Source of the DNA: Nocardia huaxiensis
GTDB taxonomy: Bacteria; Actinomycetota; Actinomycetes; Mycobacteriales; Mycobacteriaceae
Length of the DNA: 64,000 nucleotides
Direction of reading: 5' to 3'
Assembly: GCF_013744875.1 (NCBI RefSeq)
Contig: NZ_CP059399.1
Span: 3,906,001-3,970,000, forward strand
Shown here: positions 48,504 through 62,422 of the stretch, one piece after another
How the letters are laid out: the number at the start of each line of letters is the position of its first letter
How positions within the stretch are numbered: the stretch's first letter is position 1
The notes under the pieces: generated by a model
Database searches by the model: none
The model's input: the letters and a program-made list of their open reading frames with translations, nothing else
Told to the model about the DNA's origin: nothing
Translations under genes and position numbers: made by a program

Positions 48504-49223
48504 ATGACCGCCCGCTCGGCGATTGCCGGTTATCTGCGCGCCCGTCGCGAAGCGACCGGGCTCACACGCGCTGAACTGGCGAAGCGGGCCGGGGTCTCCG
48601 AGGCGCTGATCCAGAAGATCGAGCAGGGCACCCGTGCGCCGACCTCCACCGCCCTGGGCGTGCTCTTCGATGCCCTCGAGGTGCCGGTGCAGTTCCGCGA
48701 ACACGCTGCCAACATCCTGCAATCCGAACTGACCAAACTCGGATCCGATTGGGGCGCACCCGAACCCGCGGAGATGGACTTCCTGGACGGGTTGCCGCAC
48801 CCGGCGTGCTATCAGGCCATGCCGGGTATGGACGTGGTCGCCGCCAACGAGGCGTACCTGCGGGCGTTCCCGGGACTCGAGCCCGGCGGCAACATCATCG
48901 TGTGGATGCTGACGAATCCCGTTGCGCGCGAAGTGATCGACGATTGGGAGCGGGAGGCGCACCTGCAGGTGCACGCCTTCCGGCACATGGCCCCGGGCCT
49001 GGTGCCGGGTGAGCGCATCGCGGAGGTATCCGCGCTGTGCGCCACCTCCCCGGACTGGGATCGGCTGTGGCACACCGATATTCCGCCGGAGGATGTGCCG
49101 CGCAAGCCCATGCGGGTGCGTGATCCGGACACCGGCGAGTGGGTGACCATGCACATTCAGGTGTTCCGCTTCGAGATGCCGCGCCGCCCGTGGTGGATGT
49201 ACTCGCTGGTGCCGATGCGCTGA
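48504..49223 (+). CDS. XRE-family regulator with MmyB-type ligand-binding domain
   Basis: 239 residues. N-terminal Cro/CI HTH (IAGYLRARREATGLTRAELAKRAGVSEALIQKIEQGTRAPT) and a C-terminal MmyB-like domain (HPACYQAMPGMDVVAANEAYLRAFPGL; WMLTNPVAREVIDDWEREAHLQVHAFR). AGGAGGTAAGGC precedes the ATG. It converges with the Ddn-like gene (4 bp between stops); the target is not obvious. Similar to the interrupted remnant at 38791-38955 and to the genes at 21223 and 62702. Confidence 0.88.
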   Translation: MTARSAIAGYLRARREATGLTRAELAKRAGVSEALIQKIEQGTRAPTSTALGVLFDALEVPVQFREHAANILQSELTKLGSDWGAPEPAEMDFLDGLPHPACYQAMPGMDVVAANEAYLRAFPGLEPGGNIIVWMLTNPVAREVIDDWEREAHLQVHAFRHMAPGLVPGERIAEVSALCATSPDWDRLWHTDIPPEDVPRKPMRVRDPDTGEWVTMHIQVFRFEMPRRPWWMYSLVPMR

Positions 49224-49227
49224 GGGC

Positions 49228-49728
49228 TCAGCGATTCCCGGCCGCGCGGCTCAGCACGGCCATCGGGAACCGGCGTGAGCTCAGCGCCCGGTAGGTGGCG
49301 AAGTCCGGGTAGCCGGCGACCAGTGTGCGCCAGTGCTTTTCGTACTCGGCCTCGTCGGTGACCACGCGGACGTCCACCGGCCAGGTGTCGCGGCCGACCT
49401 GTACCGCCGGTGCGGCGGTGGTGAGCAGGTTCTTCCACCAGTTGGGGACGCCGGGATGGCCGCCATTGGAACCGCATACGAGCAGATCGTCGCCGTCGCG
49501 CACGAGCATGAGCATGACCGGGCGCGGTTCGCCGGACTTGCGGCCGGTGAGCAGCAGCCGGAAGACCGGCTTGCCCTGCAGCGTGGTGAAGCGGCTGCCG
49601 CCGAAGCGCGCGTAGAGGCGACTGTGCAGGCGGGCGTAGAAGTGCGCCAGCGGGGCCAGATAGGTGCTGGAGTAGTGGTTGAACCGCCCGCTCAGCGTGA
49701 GATCGGTCCCGGAAGTGTTGGCAGACAT
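49228..49728 (-). CDS. F420-dependent nitroreductase-like (Ddn-family) protein
   Basis: 166 residues of the Ddn/FDOR-B-like split-barrel family. Typical motifs: FRLLLTGRKSGEPRPVMLMLVRDGDDLLVCGSNGGHPGVPNWWKNLLTTAAPAVQVG. In mycobacteria such enzymes use coenzyme F420H2 to reduce quinones and, in Ddn, activate bicyclic nitroimidazoles. The ATG at 49728 has CAGGG upstream at good spacing; ATG 49734 is an alternative. Monocistronic, convergent with the XRE gene. Confidence 0.75.
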   Translation of the reverse strand: MSANTSGTDLTLSGRFNHYSSTYLAPLAHFYARLHSRLYARFGGSRFTTLQGKPVFRLLLTGRKSGEPRPVMLMLVRDGDDLLVCGSNGGHPGVPNWWKNLLTTAAPAVQVGRDTWPVDVRVVTDEAEYEKHWRTLVAGYPDFATYRALSSRRFPMAVLSRAAGNR

Positions 49729-49816
49729 ACGCATCCCTGTCCGTGTGCGGGGTTGTCGCGCCTCACAATACAGAGTGTCAGTGAACAATTCGGGGCGACC
49801 AGTGACATCCCGCCGG

Positions 49817-51415
49817 TCAGTTCACGCAGGGGATGCCCGAGCCGATCGTCGTGGTGACCGGCTTGCCGGCATCGGGCGCGTTACTGGTGGTGGTCGCCGA
49901 GTTCGAGGTGGTGGTCGTGGTGCTCGAGGTCGACGCGGCCGGGTCCAGGGCGTCCGGGAGGCTGAAATCGCTGCCCAGCACCAGTTGTACGTGACCGGCC
50001 TCGACATCGGTGGACTGTTTGACCGGGATGCCGCCGAGCATGTCGGACAGCTGCTCGGCGTCGGTCTGCGAGCCGCTGCCGTAGTAGACCGTCGACGCCG
50101 TGTAGTCGTAGGTGCTGCCCGTGCCGATCGTGCCCGCGGTGAATCCCTTGGCGGCCAAGATCTTCGAGACCTTCGACGCCATGCCCGACTCGCTGCCCGC
50201 GTTCACCACATCGAGGGTGCTGACCGGGGTGACGGTCGGACCGGTGGGCGTCGTGGGCGCGGTGACCCCGAACGCCGCCCGCACCTCCCGCTTGATGGCC
50301 GCCGGATCCACGATATTCACGTCCTGGCCATTGATGTTGTCGTAGCGCAGCACCGGCAGCGTGCGGAATTCCACCTGCGGTGAGGCGGCGCGGCCCAGGT
50401 CGGTGACGAAGTCGGTGAGGTTCCAGCCCTTCGACAGCACGATGTCCTTGTGCGCCACATCCATGAGCTGCTTGAGCCGCACGGGATTGGTGAAGGTGCC
50501 GGAACTCTTCAGCGAGTTGGCGACCGAGGTGAGGAACGCCTGCTGCCGATGCGTGCGATCCAGATCGCCATTGGGCAGTCCGTGCCGCTGCCGCACGAAG
50601 GCGAGGGCCTGTGCGGCGTCGAGATGCTGTCTGCCCGCGGGGAATACGGCCCCGGAGTAATAGCTGTCGTCTACCGCATTGTTCAGGCAGACGTCCACGC
50701 CGCCGAGCGTGTCGGCCAGATCGTAGAACCCGGCGAGGGAGACCTCCGCGAACCGGTTGACGGTGACGCCGGTCAGCTCCTCCACCGTTTGCTTGATCGA
50801 TGCTCGTCCGGCGTCGCGGCCCTGGCGCTCGAGCTCGACCTTGTCGGTCACGCCCTTGGCCTCGAGCTTCTCCTCCTCGCTCCACTTCTTCAGGCCGTAC
50901 GCCTCTTTGATCTTGATGTTGGTATAGCCGGGGATGCCGCTCACCCGCACGTAGTCGTCACGCGGAATGGAGAACGCGACGATCTTCTTCATGTCCTTCG
51001 GAATGTGGATCAGAATGAGCGAATTGGCGTTGTAACCGCCCTCGGAGCCGTCGCCCGCGTGCAGCTGATCCAGGATCTCCTTGGGCAGGTCGTTGCCGTT
51101 CAGATCCTTGCGGGTGTCCAGGCCGATCAGCAGCATATTGATATCGCCGTCGAGGCTGGCCACGGTTTCCACGTCCGAGCGGGTGAAGCCGCTGTCGAAA
51201 CTGCCCTCGCCGTACCAGACGACACCGGTGACCGTCACGACCGTGACCGCGGCCAGGGTCATGAACCCGCGCCCGGCCACCCGTAGCCACCGGGTCTGCC
51301 CGCCGGGCTTGCGATGCGAGCCGCGGCGGCGCCGCGGGGCGGGAGACTCGGATGCTCGGGGATTGCCGGCGCGGCCGCGCACAATCGGGAGTTCTTCGGT
51401 CTTGTCGTCGTACAT
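49817..51415 (-). CDS. LytR-CpsA-Psr (LCP) family cell-wall ligase with LytR_C domain
   Basis: 532 residues. Cytoplasmic basic N-terminus (PAPRRRRGSHRKPGGQTRW), one membrane helix near residues 50-70 (MTLAAVTVVTVTGVVWY), then the extracytoplasmic LCP domain (INMLLIGLDTRKD; SLILIHIPKDMKKIVAFSIPRDDYV; GGVDVCLNNAVDD; ALAFVRQRHGLPNGDLDRTHRQQAFL) with its Arg and Asp residues for pyrophosphate-lipid binding, and a C-terminal LytR_C domain (STLDVVNAGSESGMASKVSKILAAKGF). A Ser/Thr-rich tail follows. In mycolic-acid bacteria such enzymes attach arabinogalactan to peptidoglycan. Divergent from argC. Confidence 0.92.
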   Translation of the reverse strand: MYDDKTEELPIVRGRAGNPRASESPAPRRRRGSHRKPGGQTRWLRVAGRGFMTLAAVTVVTVTGVVWYGEGSFDSGFTRSDVETVASLDGDINMLLIGLDTRKDLNGNDLPKEILDQLHAGDGSEGGYNANSLILIHIPKDMKKIVAFSIPRDDYVRVSGIPGYTNIKIKEAYGLKKWSEEEKLEAKGVTDKVELERQGRDAGRASIKQTVEELTGVTVNRFAEVSLAGFYDLADTLGGVDVCLNNAVDDSYYSGAVFPAGRQHLDAAQALAFVRQRHGLPNGDLDRTHRQQAFLTSVANSLKSSGTFTNPVRLKQLMDVAHKDIVLSKGWNLTDFVTDLGRAASPQVEFRTLPVLRYDNINGQDVNIVDPAAIKREVRAAFGVTAPTTPTGPTVTPVSTLDVVNAGSESGMASKVSKILAAKGFTAGTIGTGSTYDYTASTVYYGSGSQTDAEQLSDMLGGIPVKQSTDVEAGHVQLVLGSDFSLPDALDPAASTSSTTTTTSNSATTTSNAPDAGKPVTTTIGSGIPCVN

Positions 51416-51542
51416 GGCCCTGTCGAGTGTGCCGGAGCGACGGCCCGCTGTCAGATTCTCTTTTGGTCACCCGAACGGTTTGCCCCCGCGCACGGACACG
51501 CGTAGTGGCTGATGTCACTCGGCAGCACCCGCTTGTGTATGA

Positions 51543-53832
<2,290 letters not shown>

Positions 53833-53836
<4 letters not shown>

Positions 53837-54728
53837 GCGCCGACATCTCCGGGCTCACGGCCCTCGACAAGGCGCACGTTCTCGCCGACGCGCTGCCGTG
53901 GCTGCAGAAGTTCCGCGACAAGATCGTGGTCGTGAAGTACGGCGGCAACGCCATGATCGACGACGAGCTCAAGCGGGCCTTCGCCGCCGACATGGCCTTC
54001 CTGCGCACCGTCGGCGTGCACCCGGTGGTGGTGCACGGCGGCGGCCCGCAGATCAGCGCCATGCTGAAAAAGCTCGGCCTGCAAGGCGAATTCCGCGGCG
54101 GCTTCCGCGTCACCACACCCGAGGTCATGGATGTGGTGCGCATGGTGCTGTTCGGTCAGGTCGGCCGGGAACTGGTGGGGCTCATCAATGCCCACGGCCC
54201 GTACGCGGTCGGCATCTCCGGTGAGGACGCGCGGCTGTTCACCGCCACCCGCCGCACCGTGAACGTGGACGGGTTGCCCACCGATATCGGCCTGGTCGGC
54301 GACGTCACCGAGGTCAATCCCGACGCGGTGCTGGATCTCATTGCGGCGGGCCGCATTCCGGTGGTCTCCACCATCGCCCCGGATGCGGACGGCGTGGTGC
54401 ACAACATCAATGCCGACACCGCCGCGGCCGCTCTGGCCGAGGGCATCGGTGCGGAGAAATTGGTCATTCTCACGGATGTGGAAGGGCTGTACACGAATTG
54501 GCCGGACCGGTCCTCGCTGACCACCCGCATCGACACCGATGATCTTGCCAAGTTGCTGCCCAGCCTGGATGCGGGCATGGTGCCCAAGATGGAAGCCTGC
54601 CTGCGCGCCGTGGAAGGCGGAGTCCCCACCGCGCACGTGATCGACGGTCGCGTGCCGCATTCGGTCCTGCTCGAACTGTTCACCGGGGAGGGCATCGGCA
54701 CGATGGTCACCCCCGCTCAGGAGATCTC

Positions 54729-54732
<4 letters not shown>
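53833..54732 (+). CDS. argB: Acetylglutamate kinase
   Basis: 299 residues. Amino-acid-kinase fold: [43 protein letters not shown], and [31 protein letters not shown]. It phosphorylates N-acetylglutamate and is usually the arginine-feedback-inhibited step. ATG 53833 overlaps the argJ stop; its own stop overlaps the argD start. Confidence 0.97.
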
Positions 54733-57387
<2,655 letters not shown>

Positions 57388-57416
57388 GCCGCGAAACCTG
57401 TTCGGGCGGGGCAGAT

Positions 57417-57441
57417 GCCGGGCGCAACCCTGCCACCCGGC
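57417..57441. terminator. Weak hairpin between argR and the HD gene
   Basis: GCCGGG (57417-57422) pairs with CCCGGC (57436-57441) in the 67-bp gap between the convergent argR and HD-domain genes. A short stem, so a modest terminator at best. Confidence 0.4.
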
Positions 57442-57454
57442 CTGCGTCGCAGCG

Positions 57455-58207
57455 CTATTCGGGGAATGGGGCCATGCGGATGAGCTGACGGAAGGCAGCG
57501 GTGGTCATGAGCCAGTGGCCGCGGCCGTGGGGGACCGCGGCGGCTTCGGTGGTGACCGCGGCCGTCATGTGGCGTTTGAAGTCGTAGCGGGGGTGGCGCG
57601 CAAGGAGATCGGTCACCCAGGCGGGGTCGAGGTCCCACATTCTGCCGCCGAAGACGTCGACCGCCGCGCCCGCGGAGACGAAGCCCAGATCGCCCAGGTC
57701 GTCGGCGACGCCGACGGTGAGGTGGGCGGCAATGGCCTTGCCGATGATGTCGGCCTGGTCCTGGGTCGCGCCCGAGGCGAGCGCGAAGTCCATGGCGCGT
57801 TCGGCTCCCGTGACCGCGAAACACCGTCCGGGGGTGGGATGTTCGAGGTTCAGGTCGTGCAGCAGGCAGGAGACGTAGGCCAGTTCGTCGTCGTAGGGGA
57901 CGCCGTCCAGCTCCGAGAGGGCGCGGCCGAAGAAGTAACTGCGGTAGGAATGTTCGAGCACATGCGGCGTAAGGCATTCGCGCGCTTCGGTTTCCGCGGC
58001 CTTGGCCAGTTTCGAATCCGGTAGGCGCAGGTCGGTGAAATCCACCCGGCCCGGACCGCGGCGGCCGAGCGCGAGCTTGACCTGACCGGTGAGCATGCGG
58101 GGGAGCGCGGAAATCAGTGTGCCGGTGAGCTGGCGGCGTTGCCGCGCGCTCAGGGTGCCGCCCGTCGTGATCGCCCACTCCCAATCGATGCCCTTCGGCG
58201 CGCTCAT
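57455..58207 (-). CDS. HD-domain protein (cyanamide-hydratase-like)
   Basis: 250 residues. HD metal-binding motifs: H in LEHSYRSYFFGRAL, HD in SCLLHDLNLEHPT, and a later H/D around AIAAHLTVG. Length and sequence resemble HD-fold cyanamide-hydratase/phosphohydrolase-like proteins. The substrate is unknown. ATG 58205-58207. It is divergent from a GlxA-type regulator whose start lies 108 bp away, with palindromes between the two, so that regulator likely controls it. Confidence 0.8.
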   Translation of the reverse strand: MSAPKGIDWEWAITTGGTLSARQRRQLTGTLISALPRMLTGQVKLALGRRGPGRVDFTDLRLPDSKLAKAAETEARECLTPHVLEHSYRSYFFGRALSELDGVPYDDELAYVSCLLHDLNLEHPTPGRCFAVTGAERAMDFALASGATQDQADIIGKAIAAHLTVGVADDLGDLGFVSAGAAVDVFGGRMWDLDPAWVTDLLARHPRYDFKRHMTAAVTTEAAAVPHGRGHWLMTTAAFRQLIRMAPFPE

Positions 58208-58270
58208 GTCGACCTCCCACGTTGTTCCGGTGCTGCTGTCAGTACATCGGCTGCTCGGGTGGCCGACGAG

Positions 58271-58284
58271 TGGCATGAATGCCA
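58271..58284. promoter_or_regulatory. Operator candidate 1 for the GlxA-type regulator
   Basis: TGGCATGAATGCCA, a perfect 6-bp-arm inverted repeat (TGGCAT-N2-ATGCCA) midway between the divergent HD and GlxA genes. Confidence 0.65.
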
Positions 58285-58301
58285 GTGATGCTCGGATTTC
58301 T

Positions 58302-58312
58302 GCCAAAATGGC
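58302..58312. promoter_or_regulatory. Operator candidate 2 for the GlxA-type regulator
   Basis: GCCAAAATGGC, arms GCCA/TGGC, 4 bp before the GTG start of the regulator gene. It shares the TGCCA/TGGCA half site with the upstream palindrome. Confidence 0.5.
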
Positions 58313-58315
58313 GGT

Positions 58316-59260
58316 GTGCGAAAGGTTGTGGCGCTCGCCCTGGACGGACTCATCACCTACGACCTGACCTGTGTCGTGCAGGCGTTCCGCTGGTGTCCCG
58401 GCAAGGACGGCGAACCGCTCGCCTTCCGGCTCGACACCTGTGGCGTGCGACCGGGCCGGGTCGAAACGCCCGACGGCTTCGCGATCCACGTCGACCACGG
58501 GCTCGAGGCGCTCACCGATGCCGACATCGTGGTGGTGCCGGGCCGCCTCCCCGGCCCCGTGCCCAGCGAGGTGCTCGACGCGCTGCGGGCGGCGTCCGCG
58601 CGCGGCGCGACCATGGTGAGCATCTGCATCGGGGCATTCGTGCTGGCCGAGGCCGGGATCCTGGATGGCCGGCCCGCCACCACCCACTGGGCCTTCTGCG
58701 CCGACTTCGCCCGCGCCTACCCGGCCGTCCGATTGGATTCCGGCGCACTGTATGTCGACGACGGCGACGTCCTCACCTCGGCGGGCCTGTCCGCCGGCTG
58801 GGACCTGTGCCTGCACATCGTCCGCCGCGAACTCGGCGCGTCCATCGCCGCAGACGTGGCCCGCTGGAATGTCCGCCCGCCCCACCGCGAGGGCGGCCAA
58901 GCCCAATACATCCCGAACCCAGTGCGCAACAACGGCATGCGCGGCCGCCTCGCCGCCACCCTGGACTGGGCCGCCGCCGACCCCGCCCCCGAGCTGGCAG
59001 TCCCCGCCCTGGCCGAACACGCCCTCATGAGCGAGCGCACCTTCATCCGCACCTTCAAATCCGAAGTCGGCACCACCCCCCGCCGCTGGCTCGACGCCCA
59101 GCGCACCGCCCGCGCCCGCGAACTCCTCGAAACCACCGAACTCCCGGTCGAAGTCGTCGCCTCCCAAGCCGGTTTCGGCAGCGTCACCGCCATGCGCGTC
59201 CACCTCCGCGCCGCCACCGGCACCACTCCGGCCGAGTACCGGCGCACACTGCGCCGATAG
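58316..59260 (+). CDS. GlxA-family regulator (DJ-1/PfpI + AraC HTH)
   Basis: 314 residues. N-terminal class I glutamine-amidotransferase-like (DJ-1/PfpI) domain, with the nucleophile-elbow SICIGAFVLAEAGILDGRPATTHWAF carrying a Cys, then a C-terminal AraC double helix-turn-helix (ALAEHALMSERTFIRTFKSEVGTTPRRWLDAQR; VVASQAGFGSVTAMRVHLRAATGTTPAEYRR). GTG start at 58316; the region upstream has no good Shine-Dalgarno sequence. Divergent from the HD gene with two palindromes between. Confidence 0.9.
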   Translation: MRKVVALALDGLITYDLTCVVQAFRWCPGKDGEPLAFRLDTCGVRPGRVETPDGFAIHVDHGLEALTDADIVVVPGRLPGPVPSEVLDALRAASARGATMVSICIGAFVLAEAGILDGRPATTHWAFCADFARAYPAVRLDSGALYVDDGDVLTSAGLSAGWDLCLHIVRRELGASIAADVARWNVRPPHREGGQAQYIPNPVRNNGMRGRLAATLDWAAADPAPELAVPALAEHALMSERTFIRTFKSEVGTTPRRWLDAQRTARARELLETTELPVEVVASQAGFGSVTAMRVHLRAATGTTPAEYRRTLRR

Positions 59261-59269
59261 ACCAGGCCG

Positions 59270-59491
59270 GTGCGCGATCGGAGGGCGGCGCTGGTTCTGG
59301 CAAGTCCCCTGGACCGTGCAGCGTGCTTCGAGGTGCGCACTGTCGGGGCTCGGGCCGGGGGCGTGGCCGTGGTGATCGGCGAGCCCGGGACCGGCGCAGA
59401 GGTGGCTGACAAGATCGAAGGGGCGGCGTGGATCCTGCTGTACGGCAGCAGAATTCCTGGATTGCGGCAGGGCTGTGGGTTTCCTGTGTAG
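59270..59491 (+). pseudogene. Relic of an argR C-terminal domain
   Basis: An open frame of 73 residues from GTG 59270. Residues 9-55 (LVLASPLDRAACFEVRTVGARAGGVAVVIGEPGTGAEVADKIEG) align without gaps with the last 48 residues of ArgR ([19 protein letters not shown]...[17 protein letters not shown]); the DNA is also similar. The hexamerisation GDDT motif has become ARAG and the DNA-binding half is gone, and about 18 unrelated residues follow. It lies just after the GlxA regulator, 1.9 kb from the intact argR, in the same orientation. Confidence 0.75.
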
Positions 59492-59563
59492 TCGGCGGCG
59501 CGCCGGGACGGGTGCCGGTGCGGGCGTACTCTCGGACGCAGTCGACCCATAGCGAGGTACGCC

Positions 59564-60244
59564 ATGTGCGAAGGCGGCAGACATATCGCGGCGTTCGAGG
59601 CCGGGACCAGCGAGTACCCGGCGGTCCCGGATGTCGTCTCGCGGAGTCTGCGGCGGACCGACGACGGGATGTGGGTGGTCTGGGCGTTCAAGGTGGCGCG
59701 GCTCGCGGAGGGGAATCTGTTCGTGCCGCTGCGCGGGTATCCGATCTATCCGGCCGATGCGGTCGCCGAATGCGGGCGCGGGCGCAGCCATCCCGCGCCG
59801 GATCTCGACTGCACCTGCGGGTTCCATGCGGCGTCGGAACCGTTGGAGCACATGTTCGGTGGTGCGCTGCGGCATCTCGAGGTGGCGTTGACGGGGCGGG
59901 TGCTGGTTTTCGACTGGTACGGCAATGGGATGCTGTTCCGGGCGGAGCGGCAGACCGTCATGGTGGTGGGGGAGACGCCGGTGCCGGTGCCGTACCTGCC
60001 TCCCGAGCCGCCCCCGCCCCCGCCGTCCGAGCCCAGCGGGCGTACCGCGCGATTGCGCCCACCGGATCCCGTCGACCGCGACCGGGTCCGGCTGCGGCTG
60101 CCCGTCGAGCCGCCGCCCCGCATCCGCCTGCGTGACGATGCCGGATACTGCCTTGTCGATCGAACCGCGCATGCCGGGGAAATGGCACCGGCGGAACAGG
60201 ATTCGTATGCGCGACGCGGCCGTGTGGTCGCGGCGCTGAGCTGA
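59564..60244 (+). CDS. Hypothetical protein with CxCGFHA motif and Pro-rich linker
   Basis: 226 residues. The N-terminal 140 residues form a compact mostly beta domain with CGRGRSHPAPDLDCTCGFHA, a pattern of clustered Cys/His found in some actinobacterial proteins of unknown function (often CxCGIYA). Then a Pro-rich linker (PPEPPPPPPSEPS) and a C-terminal 50-residue Arg/Pro-rich part. No signal peptide. Start ATG 59564; it may be zinc-binding. Function unknown. Confidence 0.55.
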   Translation: MCEGGRHIAAFEAGTSEYPAVPDVVSRSLRRTDDGMWVVWAFKVARLAEGNLFVPLRGYPIYPADAVAECGRGRSHPAPDLDCTCGFHAASEPLEHMFGGALRHLEVALTGRVLVFDWYGNGMLFRAERQTVMVVGETPVPVPYLPPEPPPPPPSEPSGRTARLRPPDPVDRDRVRLRLPVEPPPRIRLRDDAGYCLVDRTAHAGEMAPAEQDSYARRGRVVAALS

Positions 60245-60321
60245 CCGCGACGCACGCCGGTCTACGGCAGTGTGCTGACCGACCTGTGCGGACGGTGCCC
60301 GGCCGTCGGATTCGTGTCCTG

Positions 60322-61152
60322 TCAGGCGTCGAGAGTCGGTCGCGGGCCGATCGTCGCTGCCGCGTTCGTGGCGGCCCACTCGGCGAAAGTGGTTGCGGGG
60401 CGGCCGGTTACCTGTTCGACGACGCGGTTCGGGGCGGGAGTCTGGGCGGCGAGGCCGCCGAGCACACTGTCGACGTACCACTCGGCGGTCTCACCCATGG
60501 CGGGGGTGAAAACGGCGACGGCCTCGTCGCGGGAGACCGGGACGAACGGGATGTCGTAGCCGAGGGCGGCGGCGAGTTGGGCTACCAGCTCTCTGCGGGT
60601 CAGGGCTTCGGGGCCGGTGAGGGGGTAGGTCTTGCCCGCGTGACCGTCCTCGAACAGTGCGGCGGCGGCCACGGCGGCGATGTCGTCCATGGCGATAGGG
60701 GTGCTCGCGGCATCCGGATGCGGTTCGCGGATCGTGCCCGTCGTGTGGATCTGCTGCGCCCAGATGCCGACGTTTTCGAAGAAGTCGCCCGGCCACAGGT
60801 GGGTCCACTCCAGCCCACTGTTCTCGACCGCCGAGGTGACTGTGCCCCACCAGCTTTCGGGCTCTCCGTCCAGCGCCACCACATGCCGGACCCCGGCCTT
60901 GTGCGCGAGCGCGAGCACGTCGGCGGTGGTGTCGGGACTGGGCGCCAGATACATGCGGTCCACCCCGTCGAACGCTCCGGCCAGGGTCTCCGGCCGACCG
61001 ATGAAGCCCCGGACCGCCTCCACTTCGGTGGGCAGCGCCGCCTTGGCCGGGTTGGTGGTGAGAGCGCGAATATCCTTCGCGCCCAGGGAAAGTAGGTGGT
61101 CGACGACCTTGCGGCCGATATTCGCTGTCGCTCCGGTGACGAGGATCCGCAT
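60322..61152 (-). CDS. NmrA-like/SDR atypical NAD(P)-binding protein
   Basis: 276 residues. N-terminal nucleotide-binding GATANIGRKV within MRILVTGATANIG, followed by a Rossmann fold; the C-terminal half resembles the NmrA/azoreductase-type atypical SDR (HVVALDGEPESWWGTVTSAVENSGLEWTHLWPGDFFENV; LTGPEALTRRELVAQLAAALG). It lacks the YxxxK active site, so a sensor or quinone-type reductase role is likely. Start ATG at 61150-61152. Divergent from a GtrA-like gene. Confidence 0.82.
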   Translation of the reverse strand: MRILVTGATANIGRKVVDHLLSLGAKDIRALTTNPAKAALPTEVEAVRGFIGRPETLAGAFDGVDRMYLAPSPDTTADVLALAHKAGVRHVVALDGEPESWWGTVTSAVENSGLEWTHLWPGDFFENVGIWAQQIHTTGTIREPHPDAASTPIAMDDIAAVAAAALFEDGHAGKTYPLTGPEALTRRELVAQLAAALGYDIPFVPVSRDEAVAVFTPAMGETAEWYVDSVLGGLAAQTPAPNRVVEQVTGRPATTFAEWAATNAAATIGPRPTLDA

Positions 61153-61277
61153 GGTTTCGATGCTGCCGCAGCGCAGGTCGATCGCGCATATGATTTGTGA
61201 CCGGCATCTCACTCGGCGGAGCGGACCTGTTGGTCTGCGCTAACCCGCAGGTCACTTGGCAGTGCGACGGTGAGCGG

Positions 61278-61769
61278 ATGCAGCAGATCACCGGTTCCGA
61301 TCGCATCCAGGCGGTTCGCTGGTTCCACGCTGTCTGCGCGGCGATCGCCGCCCGGCTGCCCTTCGGGCTCGAGCGCTGGATTCCGGCCACGTTCGTGGGC
61401 TACCTCCTGGTCAGCGCCGCCATGTTCGGGGTGGACCTGCTCGTGCTGACCGTGCTGCACGGCACCTTCGGCGCGGGGCTGGGGATCGCGGTCACCGTGG
61501 GCTATGTGACGGCCTTCGGCGCGAGCTACGTCCTGAACCGGGTGCTCAATTTCTCCTCGCACGCCCCGGTGGGCCCGCAGGTGGCCCGCTACATCGTCGT
61601 GGTCGTCATCAACTATCTGGTGTTCATCCTCGGCGCGACCACCTGGCTGTCCGCCCTGGGCCTGGAATATCACCTGGCCCGGACACTGGCCGGGCTGGGT
61701 GAAGCTCTCTACATGTATGCCGCGCTGCGGTGGCTGGTCTTCCGCGACCTCACAACCCGAGATCGGTGA
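61278..61769 (+). CDS. GtrA-family membrane protein
   Basis: 163 residues, four hydrophobic segments typical of GtrA (PATFVGYLLVSAAMFGVDLLVLTVL; GYVTAFGASYVLNRVLNFSS; YIVVVVINYLVFILGATTWLSAL; GEALYMYAALRWLVF). GtrA-like flippases move polyprenyl-linked sugars across the membrane. The ATG at 61278 is preferred; a GTG at 61197 would add 27 non-conserved residues. The 3' end overlaps the convergent DsbB-like gene by 20 bp. Confidence 0.85.
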   Translation: MQQITGSDRIQAVRWFHAVCAAIAARLPFGLERWIPATFVGYLLVSAAMFGVDLLVLTVLHGTFGAGLGIAVTVGYVTAFGASYVLNRVLNFSSHAPVGPQVARYIVVVVINYLVFILGATTWLSALGLEYHLARTLAGLGEALYMYAALRWLVFRDLTTRDR

Positions 61770-62394
61770 AGAACTGGTAGCTGGTGGGATCGCCGCTCAT
61801 CTTCCAGTGCAGGCCCTGCAGGAAGAAGCAGGCCACGAAGTTGGTGGCGGCGAAAGTCACCAGGACGGTGAGGCTTACGGTGGCGGCCCGGCGCAGCGCG
61901 GCGGAAGTGGCTGCGACAGCGCCCGGTTCGGCGAACTGGGTGAGGAACAGGGCCACCCCGGCGGTGAAAGCCGCTGCGATGAAGGTGATCAGGGCCCAGG
62001 TGTAGAGGTGCAAGCCGAACAGCGCGCCGGCGTATCCGGGATCCGGGGGCACGATGTGCATGAGCACCTGCGAGGCCGACACGATGCCGCCGAGCAGCGC
62101 CGACATGATGGCCCAGCCCCAGCCGGAGGCGTACTCGCGGGTGGTCACCATCCCGGTGCGCGAGCGGGCGATGATGCAGGCCGGTCCGATCGCACTGAGC
62201 AGGAAGAACATTCGCTGCAGCAGGCACATGGGGCAGGGGTACTCGCCCAGGGCGAACTGGAACGTGTAGGCGCCGGCGAGGGTGCCGCAGATGCCGATGA
62301 CGTAGGCGTGAGCGAACCAGAGTCCGAGCTTGTGGCTCAATCCGCTTGTCACGCTGGTGGTTCCGGTGGGAACGGGTGCGGTGATGGTGGTCAT
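61750..62394 (-). CDS. DsbB-like disulfide bond formation protein
   Basis: 214 residues with four to five membrane segments. The first periplasmic CxxC is intact (EYPCPMCLLQR, the quinone-proximal pair). The second extracytoplasmic loop (VPPDPGYAGALFGLHLYT) has no Cys, so the DsbA-reactive pair of E. coli DsbB is absent. It lies 28 bp downstream of a DUF5993-like small membrane gene and probably forms an operon with it. A redox partner was not found nearby. Confidence 0.85.
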   Translation of the reverse strand: MTTITAPVPTGTTSVTSGLSHKLGLWFAHAYVIGICGTLAGAYTFQFALGEYPCPMCLLQRMFFLLSAIGPACIIARSRTGMVTTREYASGWGWAIMSALLGGIVSASQVLMHIVPPDPGYAGALFGLHLYTWALITFIAAAFTAGVALFLTQFAEPGAVAATSAALRRAATVSLTVLVTFAATNFVACFFLQGLHWKMSGDPTSYQFFTDLGL

Positions 62395-62422
62395 GACGGT
62401 GATTTCCTTGGGGGAGTGAGGC

